Assembly: GCF_028583425.1 (NCBI RefSeq)
Contig: NC_072796.1
Coordinates: forward strand, 131,041,464 to 131,105,463
Direction of reading: 5' to 3'
Origin: Eublepharis macularius
Lineage: Eukaryota; Chordata; Lepidosauria; Squamata; Eublepharidae
DNA: 64,000 bases
The translations under genes and the position numbers were made by a program. Below, piece by piece: positions 36,201-49,700 of this stretch. A model generated the notes under the pieces. That model searched no databases. It was given only the letters and a program-made list of their open reading frames with translations, and was not told where the DNA came from. Position 1 is the first letter of the stretch; each line of letters starts with the position of its first letter.

Positions 36201-39200
36201 CTTCCAGCTGCCTTAATTTCCTTTGCCCCATCTAATTTACTTTCCTTTCCCCCCACTGACCTTTTTCTGTGTGGCTTTCAAAGACAGTTAGATCCAAGCG
36301 ACCCCTTTCCTCCCCACACCAAAACAACATTCGGAGACTGCCATGCAGCACATGGTAGATTAACAATCACGAATGAGTCTGTCAGTCACCACTTAGGTTA
36401 CTGCATACAAATCATATTTAATATTAAGCAGCCAAATGACCACCTATGATGGGTACTAGGAGAGCTTGTGCAGTGCAAGAAATCCCAGGGCGTCATGGAA
36501 ATATGGATTAGAGCACATTGTACTTAGTGATACAAGTGTATTCTAGAGAACTCTGTATGGACTTTATTGTAGTTTTTTTCTAGTATGTTGTATAACTACT
36601 AGAGATGGGCACGAACCAAAATACGAACCAAAATTCATGATGAACCAGGCCGGTTTGTGGTCCGTGAACCAGCGGTTCACCAGATCCCATTTCGGATGAA
36701 CCGCCACAAACTTTAGGCTGGTTTGTTTGGTTCATTTTTTGGTTTGTCACTGCAGACAACCTGCTGCCAATCAATCAGTTTCCTAGGCAACAGGGGATGG
36801 ACTTCCTGCAGACCTTCTGCTGACCTGGAAGAGACCTTCTCCTGGCCTGGAAGTGATCTTCTGCTGACCTGGAAGTGATGATTTTCTGACCTGGATGTGA
36901 CATTTTCACAAACCAAATGAACCAGTTCGCAAACTGGGGGGCAGGTTTTTGAAAGTTCATGGTTTGTTTTTTCCCCGGTTCATGCCCCTCTAACTACACA
37001 GGTGCTCCTTCATCTTTGACAGCCAACTAAAAATAGTGAACAGTAGCAGATAAATGTTCTCTAATTGTTAGAATGGACCAATGATGATCTGCTCTTTTAA
37101 CTTTTCCTGTCATCTTACTGATTTACATCTCTTATCTTGCAGCTGGACATACGGTCACTTTTTGGCTATGACTGAAAAGATGAATAAATCTCAAACCAAT
37201 CATAGTTTATCAATTCTATCACATTAAAAAGATCTTAGATTTCTGCATAAGATAACATATAAAAGTGCTAACCCAGATAGCAGATCAGGATTTTGGCTGA
37301 AAGAAATCTCATGAAAATCTTGGTGAGAAACTTACTTCTGTAATGTGTGTTATGGGAACTTCAATGCATTTCATAATAAATTTGATTGATTTAAACTTAG
37401 ATTTAATTAAGAAAGGAGACTTCATTGCCTTTATATGTTCCATCATTGTAGGCTTTATCTTAATAAGCATTTATATTTTAATATCTTGCTTTATTGAAAA
37501 GACTACAGTTTATTTTAATTTAAAAAATCATTAAACTCTTAACAGGAGTCTCTGTGTCTTGGTGGGAAGAGTACTGTCTGCAAAAATTACCCTATAAAAT
37601 ATTTTGTACTGACAAACAGTTTCTCTAAAAGGTGCGAAAGCTGTTTTCATGTTTCAATCCAAGGCTTGAACGCTGCTTAGAATATAAGATAAAATCTTCA
37701 ATCTCAGCAGTTGAAAGCCTTAATGAAACATGGATAAGCATTCCATTACAAGGGGACAGAGTGCCCTCTGCAGGATTTATATCAATGTGGATCAGGAACA
37801 GAGGGCAAGCTTGTGCTGCAACACATGAACTCATCAGTCTGCTTTATATTGAGTCAGATCCTTGGACTATCAACTGTCTAATCCAGGGGTCCCCAACCCC
37901 CGGGCTGCAGACTAGTACTGGTCCGTGGCCTGTTAGCAACCGGGCTGCACAGGAGGTGAGTGGCGGGTGAGCACAGAGCCAGTTCCAGGGTGCAGGTGAG
38001 GTAGAGACCATCTAGTTGCAGGAAAACAAGCTCAGGGCTCCCACTAATTCTGCATTGTGGTGAGTTGTATAATTAAGAAATAAAGTGCACAATTGTATCA
38101 TCCCGACTCCCCTCCCCCCCGGTCCGTGGAAAAATTATCTTCCATGAAACCGGTCCCTGGTGCCAAAAAGGTTGGGAACTGCTGGTCTAATCTGATTGGA
38201 AGTGACTCTGTAGGGTCTTGGGCAGAGAGGTCTTTCCCATCACTTACTACTTGATCCTTTCAAGTGGAGATGCCGGGGATTGAACCTGGAACCTTCTGCA
38301 TGCCAAAAAGATGCTTTACTGCTAAGCCACAGCCCCTTCTTAATACTGCACCTCTGAACTCTGCTTTTGGACTGCCTGGAACCACTTGGTTGGCCACTGC
38401 TGGAAGCAAGACGCCGAAGTGGATGGATCTTTGGTCTGAACCAGCAGTGCTCATTTGTGTCTTAAGATCTGGCTCTGATTGCCTTTCAGGGGCATTCATC
38501 TCAAAGCTTAGGCAAATTGCACAATGCTGAGGTTATCACAACAGACCTGAAGAAAAAAAAATCCCTGTCCTTTTAACAGAGTCTTAGTGGGATGTTATTG
38601 ACCAGGTGATGCTCTGGATCTCCATGCCATGAAAAGTTTCATCTGGCCATCTTCCATACCTTTACAGTGCAGTCCTAAGCAGGGTCACTCCAGTCTAAGC
38701 CCACTGATTTCAAATGTGGAAGTTATCTTTACTCTCTATGGCCAAAAGCCCCTGATAGATCTCCATGAATCTGTCTAATCCTCTTTTAAAACCATTGATA
38801 CCTGTGGTCCTCACTCCTCACTACATCCTCCTGTAATGAATTCCACATTTCAGCCCCTCATTCTGCCTTCCCAAAATTAGTAAAGATTAAGAATGTGCGA
38901 TTTCCATTTGGAAATATTCAGAATTCACCAAATAATGTCCTATTAACCTGTTTGGAACTCACCAAATAATGCCCTGAGAGCCAGTTTGATGTAGTGGTTA
39001 AGAGCAGCAGGACTCTAATCTGGAGAGCCAGGTTTGATTTCCCACTCCTCCACTTGAAGCCAGCTGGGTGACCTTGCGTCAGTCTCAACTTTCTCAGAGC
39101 TCTCTCAGCCCCACCCACCTCACAGGGTGATTGTTGTGGGGATAAAAATAAGACACTTTGTAATCCACTCTGAGCGGGCATCGTTGTCCTGAAGGGTGGC

Positions 39201-42200
39201 CTATAAATCGAATGTTATATTATTCCAAATGTTTCTGAATCCACACCGTTCAGGAACTAATCGTTTAGAAAAAGTCCAATACTGACAAGACAAGGAAGAC
39301 TTGTCCAGTCCTAACAAGAAGGCCCAAAGTTTTTCCCACAGCTATCATGTTTCTTGAGGTGAAATCTTTTCTGGGCAGCCAACGCAAAATATTTTGCTGC
39401 TGAGAAAATGTGGGTTTTAGTTTTCCTTTCCCATAAAGCACATGCATTTTGGTAGCAAGTGCTTTGAAGAACATGGTTGCACAAAATGGTGCCTATGACA
39501 TTATGGGTTAGGATAGCTGAAACTCCCCAACATTCCCACTTCAGCAGTAAAGTATGACTCTTACAGAGAAGGGGAAGAAAAAAGAAAAGACAGCTCGAAA
39601 TGTTCCCTTCTCTGTTTATCTAACCTTAGCAACCTGGCTGATTCATGCTGTTGGAAGCTGCTAAGTTTCTCCCTCTCCTCGCCCCCTCCTCCCTACCTGA
39701 TATTTATTTCCACCCATCCTTCCAACCTTTTGCTGTCCATTTACCGAGTCTATAAAGTAGCCGTAGATCTAATCTCAAAGGATTCTCAATACAATGCCTG
39801 CCCGCTAGTTATTTTGCCCCGATAAGCCATGGCCCATCAAGTTCTCACCAGGAAATTAAAAAGCACAAAGAAATACAAAAGCAAAGCTCGCTCCTCCGGC
39901 AAGCAGCCAGAAGAAGGACTAATGACTAAAAAGCTGTTCCTCTGAAGTGGATCTCTTGTGTTCTCAAATGGGCGTGAATGGGCAGGACGGGAAGGGGCAT
40001 AGCTCATTTCGATTCTCAATTGAAAGGGCCAGGAGGAGACGAGCAAAAATGCCAAATCACGAGGATCCATTGTATGTGTACCTTAACACAGTTTAACTGT
40101 GTTCTTATATTGAAAATCAGGGTGGGGAGCAAAGGGGTTTGTAAGACTAATTTTGTTCACAGGTTACATTTTAAATTATATTCAAAGGTTCTTTATATTC
40201 GAGAGACAGTGTTGTGTAGTGGTTAGAGTGTCCAACTGGGGTCTAATTTGAGTCCCCACTCAACCATGGAAGCTTACTAGGTGACCTTGGGCCAGCCCCA
40301 AACTCTCCTCCTAACCTATCTTATAGAGTTGTCATGAGGATGGAGAAAAGGAGTCAAAGAATAAGCTGCCTTGGGTCCCCATTTGGGAGAACAAGATATA
40401 AATGAAGTAAATAATTCATAAAGAAGTAAATGTTACATGATGATATTGAAAATTTTTTTTGCTGAAATAAAGGAAACAGTATGCTTTATTTTTTTTTAAA
40501 TGTTCCCCTTGGAGAAAATATTCCCTACAAATTGAAAGCATACACTGTAGGGAATATGCTTTCTTCCTACTGTCCCACTTTTCTACTGGTAGGGAGTTTT
40601 TGGGGGTGGGGACATGGGGCAGTGTTAAAAAAAAACTAATCCTTTATTTGCAACTGAGCCAATTCACACACTCCAAGATTTTGCCATCTCATGTGTCTTT
40701 CAGAGCAATGACAGACTCTTGTTTCTCCTGAATACTACCATTGAGAGAAAAGAGCAAGAGTCCAGTAGCACCTATAAGACTAACAGAATTTGTGGTAGGG
40801 TGTGGGCCCCCAGCCCCTGGGTGTCAGAACCAGAAGGGGTGTCTCTGCCAAGTTGTCCGCCCTCTTGAAGCCAGCTCAAGTAGGCCTCAGAATGGGGAGA
40901 AGGGAGGGGGGGTACACAGCACCCTACTCTCTCTCTCAGTAAGGTCAGCCCTGCAGTGCTCCCAGCTACTCCTCCCCAGCCTCCCTGGCTTGCCTGCTTT
41001 TATGGGGCCTTCCTGACTGCATCTCCCTCCCCCCCCGGTTCCGCCCTATCCCCTGTTTCTCCCCACCCCTCCCCCGCTGATGGCCAGCCCAGGCAGCCTC
41101 TGAGAGTGCTGCCCTCAGCATCCTCTTGCCTTTGGCCCCTCCCCTGAGCTGCTGGGCTTCCTTGCTGAGCGGGGCTGGCGGGGTCTGGTCCACGATGCTG
41201 AGACCCCTGGCGTGGGGGTGTGGCGCATTGCACCTGTGGCTCTGCAGGGTCCGGTGTTTTCCCCTGTTGGCTCATGATTGTTCCTTGACCAATCTGCCCC
41301 ACCGGCGATCCGGCGTGCAGTGCAGGCCAGTTGCCTATGCAGGGGCCCACTGCCCTGTTGAACTTTACAGCCCTTACAGCTGCAACCAGTGGTGCCCCAG
41401 GCTGCTGGTTCTGCTGGTTCTCCTGGTGCTGCAGCGTGCCCGGATTCTGTGGGGCCTATTGGTGCCCCCTCCCCTCAGGCTGTGGCCTCCGCTGTTGCTA
41501 GCTTGTGGCTGGCCACTATCTCTTTGGATCCCCCTGCTACCACCACTTCTGTTCCAGCAGGCAGGCCGTCCTGTGCCTCGAGGGTCCCGACGTTCCTGTT
41601 CACCCCTTTGAGGCTCAGGGAACTCTCCCGGCTGGCGTCAGCTCCAGATTGAGGTAAGTCTGTGCTGGAGCTGGTCGCCGACCCTGGACATAGGGTATGA
41701 GGTTTCGTGAGTCACAGCTCACTTCTTCAGATACAGCTAGAATGAGGTGAAATCTTATCTTCTTGGTAGCCCAGGCAAAATATTTTGTGGCTGAGAAAAT
41801 GTGGGGTTTTGTTTTCTAGCTGTATCTGAAGAAGTGAGCTGTGGCTCACAAAAGCTTATACCCTACCATTAATTTTGTTAGTCTTATAGGTACTACTGGA
41901 CTCTTGCTCTTTTCTACTGCTATAGACAGACTAACATGGCTATCCATCTTGATCTACTACCATCGATGTTTGTGATCCAATGTTCTCAGAGACACGAGCA
42001 TTGTTTGTGATCAACGTATAGTTCTGAATATGTAAACACAGCATGAATGCCAAATTTGTCCTAGAAATAAACCCAGAGGAGTCAGCTGTGTTAGTCTGTA
42101 CTTGCAAAATAGTAAACAGTCCAGTAGCACCTTTAAGGCTAACCAACTTTATTGTAGCGTAAGCTTTCGAGAACCACAGCTTTCTTTGTCAGGTGCATCT

Positions 42201-43622
42201 GACAAAGACAGCTGTGGTTCTCAACAGCTTATGCTACAATTAAGTTGATTAGTCTTAAAGGTGGTACTGGACTCTTTACTATCCTAGCAATAAAGATTCT
42301 GTACTTCCCTTCTCTGTTCAGTCACAGAGTATTACTGTCCCACTTTATAATGTTACCTGTTGATACGGTCAGGTCACCACCAGATAAATTCACAGCACAA
42401 TCCCATGAAAAATTATTCTAGCCTACACACACTAAATCTGTAGGCTGGAACCCATGGAAGATCTCCACATGAGCAACAGTCCTTACACATGCAGAAATAC
42501 TAAAATTACTCCTTGCTTTCTGCTTGCCATAAGCGGTTATGTTTTCTGCATGCACACGGCATAGCACTAGACATTGCGTCTGATACAATTTCAAAACTAA
42601 ATTTAATGAAATCCTTTGACCCATCTGTTGCTCCTTATTATTTCATTAAAAACATTTATGAATGTGCTTTATGTACGGCCATTGAGCTACTGCCTGCGCA
42701 AGCAGAACTCAGCTATGTACTTTTTTCCTTTCCGCTCGTGTATCACTGGAGCCAATGTAATGGGTGTGTAGACACCACATGGGATAGCGCCGTTAACAAC
42801 AACAGTTTTAATTCAGATACTGAAAGATGACATTGTGGCAACGTTTAGTGTTTGCCTGCTTTCCACCGGGATGGTATGTGCAAAGAATATAATCACTTCT
42901 GGTTTAAAATGTTCTTTAGAGGGTACACTACTCCCAAAGATATTGCGAGAATTAGTAAGGGCTATAAATTGAATTGAATAAATAAAATATAATGGACATT
43001 GTTGGAAATGTCAGAGCATGGATGCAACATTTTACCATATGTGGTGGTCTTGCAAGGAAACACGAAAATATTGGATAAAGATACATGAAGAGATGCAAAA
43101 GATTCTCAAACCCAGATTTGAATTAAATTCAAAAAGAATGCTTTTAAATATTTTACTTGGTGACGGCTGCGAGAGTATTATTCGCAGCAAAATGGAAAAT
43201 GGATACCTGTCTTGGGCTCCCAGAGTGGAGAGATAAGATTTATGAATATGCTTTAATGGCCAAACTGACTACCTACTTACATAATAGATTGATAACTGAA
43301 TTATGGGGAAAATTGAAGGGCATTTTATTACCAAGGCAGAAAAGAAATGACATAGAAGTTCACATTAAAATATGCTAAGTAGAGGGAAGGAGAGGGAAGA
43401 GAAATATAATGTCGCTAGGCTTAGAGATGGCAAATATACAAGATTTTTGTTTGTTTGTATTAACTCCCAAAACTATTCTATATGTACTGTTCACATACTT
43501 ACTGTTTATACATGATTGTATAAGTTTCAATTCAATGTCTAATCTAGAATTTATATAATCTTTTTATTATGCACTTACTTCACTATACTTTCTTTTTTTA
43601 AATAAAATTTTATAATTGAAAA

Positions 43623-43710
<88 letters not shown>

Positions 43711-46700
43711 AGTCACTTCATGGCAGCTTGAATCTTTGCCCCATCAAGAAATTGGCCATTTCCACACTACTCACCTTCAATCGGAATGCCGTGGAACGTT
43801 GTGAACAAAACCTGGAAGATAGCGTTTTCTCGCACGAGTTTTGCACGACGTCGCGCAAAATTCGTGCGAGAAAACGCTATCTTCCGGGGTTTGTTCGCAA
43901 CGTTCCGCAGTGTTCCGATTGAAGGTGAGTAGTACAGAAATGGCCATTAACAAGAAATCCAAGTCCTGCTTACTGGTTGATGGTCCCCGTGGTGAGAGCG
44001 CTGACGACCCAGCGCAGGTCCAAGGTTTTGAACGGTATGAGGATCATGTTGACATCCTCTGCCAACTCTTTGTAGCTCTCCGGGTAGATAAAGTGGTGGG
44101 TGGTTTTGCTGCCGACATCGACTTCAAAGCCAGCTGTTGGGGCTTTGTTCATTCTTGGGTCGAAAAGAAGGGTGGAGAAGAGGAGAAAAGGTTGGTCAAA
44201 GTCAATGGAACGACTAACAGGGTTTGGTATCATTCCGCTGAACATTCACAGTGCTCGTTTTTAAAAGAGAGGGATGATTAAAAGCTACTTAAATGGGCTC
44301 AGACTGGGATCCCAGGACTGAAACTGGAAATGTATAATCTGTCCCCAAAAAGCAGCTGCAGGAAGGAGCAATTTGGATCAGGGTAGCAGAAGAAGCAAGA
44401 GAGGTGAACATTCCCTGGCTGGATCTGCTGCCCTGATGATCAGATTCTCCTCCCAGAATGCTTAAAGCCTAGTAGGGCCTGGAGATCTACCAGAATTACA
44501 CCTGATCTCTTAGACTGCTGGAGAAAATGGCTGATTTGGAGGGTGAACCCTATGGCATTATACCCTGTTGTGGTTCTTCCCTTCTCCAAGTCCCACCCTC
44601 CCTAAGCTCCCCCCCCCTCAATCTCCAGGAATTCCGCAACCTGAAACCGGCCATCCTATTAAAGCCCCAGTAGAGAAAAAGGTGCTCTGACCTGGAAGCC
44701 CAGGTGAGCTTGAGCTCGTCAGATATCAGAAGCTAAGCAGGGTCAACCCTGGTTAGCAATTGGATGGGAGACCTCCAACCAAGACCAGGGTCGCAGAAGA
44801 AGGCAATGGCAAACCACCTCTGTTAGTCACTTGCCATCCCACCAGGGGTTGCCATAAGTCAGCTCTGGTGGTGACTCTCCACCAGCAGAGAAAAAGGCAG
44901 TCGCATCCAACTAAACCATGAGTGGTGTTGTACAAAATGGAGCTTTCCTGTCCCACCCAGACCTGAAGACTACTCTGACTCTTTCTGAAGTGCTGCCCCT
45001 GGAAGCCAAAGGACCCCCCCCCCCACACACACACCTCTAGAGCAGTGCAGTGCATTATGTGTGGTCTGCAGGGGGAGAAAAAAATGGTTAAAATTGCCTT
45101 CCCTTCTGCCGGTGGAAACGACTGCTAGATTCCGCTGCCTGGGCCTGTCTTTCTTCAGGAGGGCATAAAGCAACCGTGTGTTTGTGTGTGTGTGTGGGGG
45201 GTCACTTTTCATTAGGAAAATGGCTCAAGGGGCAAAGGGTTAACACCCCTCCCCATTCCCTGGGGTCTCTGCCCACTCCAGTTAACGCACCCCATTGCTA
45301 TGTTACAGAGCCAAATTACACCCCCGGAGCTCGCAGTACTTAAACATGTGTAATTTAGGTGCACAGCCTGATAGCAAGAAAACATTATTTGCTGACTGTA
45401 GTCGGACCTTGCTCAAAGTAAACACAATTACAATTACTTAATCACTTCTGGGGGATGAAGTTTGTTATCTGATTATGGTTTTTTTTCTATCCTGCAGCCC
45501 TTTTGTTGCCACTGAGCTATCGCTGTTTTGCTATCAACTAGGACTGAAATTAAAAACTGTGGTTATATATTCTTTACTCTAATGCAAGAGTAGGTTTTTT
45601 TCTGGGTATGCCGTCAAAAAAACAGGGGGTCAACTTATATTAGCATACAAGTTACAGCTCTGTCCAGTAATTTTGTTTCTTAGTGTATAACTTTTTTTCA
45701 GGAGGCAAGATTTGAGTCCAGTGGCACCTTAAAGATCAACAAGATTCCCAGAGTATAAACTTCCAAGAGTCAAAGCTCCCTTGACCCTCAAAAGTTTATA
45801 CCCTGGAAATCTTTTTGATCTTTAAGGTGCCACTGGACTCAAATCTTGCTGTTTTACTATAGACCGACATGGTTTACTATAGACCGACCCACCTGAAACT
45901 TTGGGGGGGTGGGAGCGTATGTGCATCATCTTACATTCAGGGTCACCTTCTTCTGAATACAGTAATTTCTGTTTTCGTGTGACATGATGGTTCATATATA
46001 AAACATTTTAAGACACATGCATTTGGTTGTTAAGTTGGTAGCTTGCCACCTTGATAATTCTATGATATTTTCACATGATCTACTCTCGGGGAAGGAGGCT
46101 TTCAGTATCTGCTGGCCATAGAGTTCTGATTCCAAACTGTCTGAAAGTATGGGGGCTATCTAGCCATCTAGCCATCTGTTTCTATAGCTCTCCTTCCAAA
46201 GTACTGGCAACATCCTTTAGGAATCTATAACATCCTGTAAGAAGCTTGCAATGACCTATGGGATAAGAAAACTTTGAAGCTCTAGAGAAAGTTTTTTTTT
46301 AAAAAAACCCTTTACAACACATAAAACAGCTTAATGCTTGCAAGAATTGTGGCAAATACGCTTACCAGACATCACATTACCACAGGGTTACCAACTCCAG
46401 GTTGGGAAATTACTGGAGATTTGTGAGTGGAACCTAGGGAGAATGTGGTTTGGAGAAGGAAAGGAGCTCAGCGGGTTATAATGCCATACAGTCCACCTTC
46501 CAAACCTGCCATTTTCTCCAGGGGAATTGATCTGTCTAGTCATGGCCAAGATTGCACGTACCTCAACACAAAATGTACAACTAGTTTAAGGAATTCACCG
46601 TCGCAGGATGGTGTGATGCCACTGTTTGTGACATGTTTAGAAAGGGACAAGACAAACCTGTGGAGAATAGCATCATCAACCCCTATTACATATTGACTAA

Positions 46701-49700
46701 ATGGAAGTTTTAAGTTCAGAGGCAGCACTCATCTAAATACCAGTTGCTCAGGGGTAACATCTTCAAAGTGACTGACTTCTTGCCAACTTGTGAACTCTCT
46801 GGTTGGCCACTGTGAGAACAGGATACCAAATAAGATACGAGATTTGCTGTGCCCCAACAGGGGTTATATATACTCAGAAGGAAGTCCGATTTGGCTCAAT
46901 GGGATTTATTTGACATTGCAACTTCAGTGACTTCAAGGGGTTTGGGTGTAACACCAAACTAGACGTGACAGTGTCCTTGTGGCCGACAACATTTTAAAGC
47001 CTAAATTGGGTGATTTAAAAATGCCACAAGAGCAGGATGAGGGGCCCTTCCGCCTTTTCAAGGACCAAAATGGCCACATCCCTAGTTGTGACCAATCAAA
47101 TGGTGGGGATGTACGTGCAACAGAGTCCTTCCAGATGCTGTGATTTCTGGAATCACAGCTCCCACATATTTTCCCTCTTTTAAAAGCCAGACTACGGGGC
47201 TTCAATTTGGACTGAAACCACAATGCAAGGGAAGGTTTTTTTTTAAAAAAACTCCCTTCCCCCATCCTAATTTTTAAAAACTGAAACTGTCCTGCAAAAC
47301 TGCCATTTGTAGGGTTGGCAGGTGCGGGTTGGGGAATTCATGAAGATTGGCAGGGGGTGAAGCCTAGAGAGGGCAGGGTTTGGGGAGAGGAGGAGCTTCA
47401 GTAGGATATAATGCCATAAAGTCCACCCTACAAAGCAGCCATTTTCTCCAGAGGAATTAATCTCTGTCACCTGGAGATAAGTTGTAATTCCGGGAGATCT
47501 CCAGGCCCCACCGGGAGGTTGGCAACCCTAGCCATTCCCCTCATTGGGTTAAACATTCAGGTCCTCATTGAGCTCTTCTATGTTGGTCCCAAGATGACAA
47601 ACAGTAGCTCCGGGTCATTTCAGGTTTATAAAACACCATGGAGGAGGCTAGATCGAGTGGAGCGCCAGTGGAGTGCAAGTGAACAGGGAGGAATACAATT
47701 GAGGGCCAAGCTAAAAGTGATGAATGACACTTGAATGGCAAGTGGATCGAGTGGCGCGCCAGTGGAGTGCAAGTGAACAGGGAGGAATACAAGTGAAGGC
47801 CAAGCTACAAGTGACGAATGACACTTGAATGGCAAGTGGATCGAGTGAAGCGCCAGTGGAGGGCAAGTGAACAGGGAGGAATACGAGTGAGGGCCGAGCT
47901 AGAAGTGACGAATGACACTTGAACGGCAAGTGGATCGAGTGGAGAGCAAGTGGAGGGCAAGTGAACAGGGAGGAATACACTTGCCGTTCAAGTGTCATTC
48001 GTCACTTGTAGTTTGGCCCTGAGTCTGTTCACTTGCCATTCAAGTGTCATTCATCACTTGTAGCTTGGCCCAAAGTCTCCCTCCCCTCACATCCGATCCA
48101 AATCAGGGCCTCTCACACCTCCTTTTTGAAAGGAAAAAATAAATTATTGGGATCTTAGGGCCAAGCTACACATGACGAATGACACTTGAACAGCAAATGG
48201 ACTGAGTAGAGGGCAAGTGAACAGGGAGAAATACACTTGCCGTTCAAGTGTCATTCGTCATGTGTAGCTTGGCCCTTAGTTATGGAACTCCCAACATCTC
48301 AGGAACTGTGGCCTTTCACATGCAGCAACGACAGCCAGGCAGCTTTAAGGGGGGACCGTGATCTTGCTCATGTCTTTAACCTTTTGGCTGGAGATCTTCT
48401 GTGGTACGAATGATAAAACGGTCCGGTTGAAGAAGCTTGTGCCACTCACCTGAACACAAAGTCATGGGCGTCGATCTCTTCGCCGTACTGAGACTGTTTC
48501 AGGTTTCCCGAATTCCCCACCACAGCGCACCTCCTGCACCGCGACCCACTTCTCTCCAGAACCTGCTCCCGATCTCCAGGGATGATCTCAAACAGTTCCT
48601 GGATGGACTCGTTAATATGCTTAGGGCTTCTTTCGCCTTGCAGTTTCTGTGAAGAAAAACACAGGACTGAATCCATGGTAGGGACTGCAAGAAGTCTCAC
48701 AGGCTTTACGAGAGCTTAGTCAACACTGTTAGGCCCGCGCAGGTCATGTGACAAGGCCTGGACCATATAAAAGCCTCCCAATTTTCTTTGCTATTCGATA
48801 TCAGCAAGAAGGGGACTTGGGGTTTTCCCTCACACTTGACTTATAATGGGTTTTGTGGGTATTTGGCTCCTGAGGTGCGGCTTCGGTTTGGGCGTCTGTC
48901 ATTCTGCACTTGAGAGACTTGAACTGAAGTGGTGTCTGAGTTTAGAAAAATTTCCTTGCTTCTGCTGTGGGCTTATAAGCAAGTTGGAACAGAAGTTAAC
49001 AAGCAAGGACTCCTTCAGCAACTATGCTTCCCAAGCCCAATTATAAAATCCAAAATCAAAATTGAGGCAGCTTATAAAACTAGAAGCGGCAAAAAAATAT
49101 CCGGTAACTGCCTTTAATGGTATTGATTTTTTGGGTGGGCGGTCGGCTGCCATTTTACTGTCAGCAAACATAGATTTAATAGGCCCCTCGGACATCTGGA
49201 AAACCGGGTGCTTGAGAAATGTGTCAAGGGCAGATTGTCACAAAAACAGGATACTCGAGGTCATAAAATGAGTTTAGGAGTGGTCTCTCATCTGGGTTTC
49301 CAAAGGGTTGGATTAGTATCCCTTTTCTGCTTAGTTGACACGTTGGAAATTTCCAGCTTAATCCTCAGGAATGTTTAGTTTATGCAGCGGCCCAGATGGC
49401 GTTGCCCCATGATTCAAGACAAGACAGTCCTGCAGAGTGGTCCCGGAGAGTTCAGAAAGGCAGGCCCCACAAAAGCTCCCCACAATTGGTTGGCCTTTGC
49501 ACTCACATCCCAGAGTGAAACCTATTTTCATTGGACATTCCCTGTTCTAAAGGAAACAATGCAAGGTATTCCCACCCAGTGGCACTGTGATTTTTGACTC
49601 TTGATCTGTTTACTGGCTGTTTTTTAAAACATTTTTAATAAAATGTCTTCTTTGATGATTTTTGCCATAACCTTAATTGCTGCCCTGAATTATTTTAGAG

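Larger units (their letters stand above)
40742..41945. mobile_element. Penelope-like palindrome split by an LTR
   Basis: Left arm (40742-40800 and 41691-41755) and right arm (about 41815-41940) are inverted copies, e.g. AAGAGCAAGAGTCCAGTAGC versus its complement near 41900. Each arm has a CTGAAGAA hammerhead-like block. Confidence 0.7.

Noticed and set aside
41126..41611. Open frame of 161 codons in the LTR-like segment
   Set aside because: GC-biased Leu/Pro/Ala composition without gag, protease or other motifs. Borders indicate a solo LTR.
44700..44790. 5S rRNA gene
   Set aside because: Only the internal promoter region is 5S-like. The rest is SINE body and BovB-like tail.
47703..47990. 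CRISPR-like array of regular repeats
   Set aside because: The 94-bp units are contiguous without unique spacers and sit inside a foldback MITE in a vertebrate intron.
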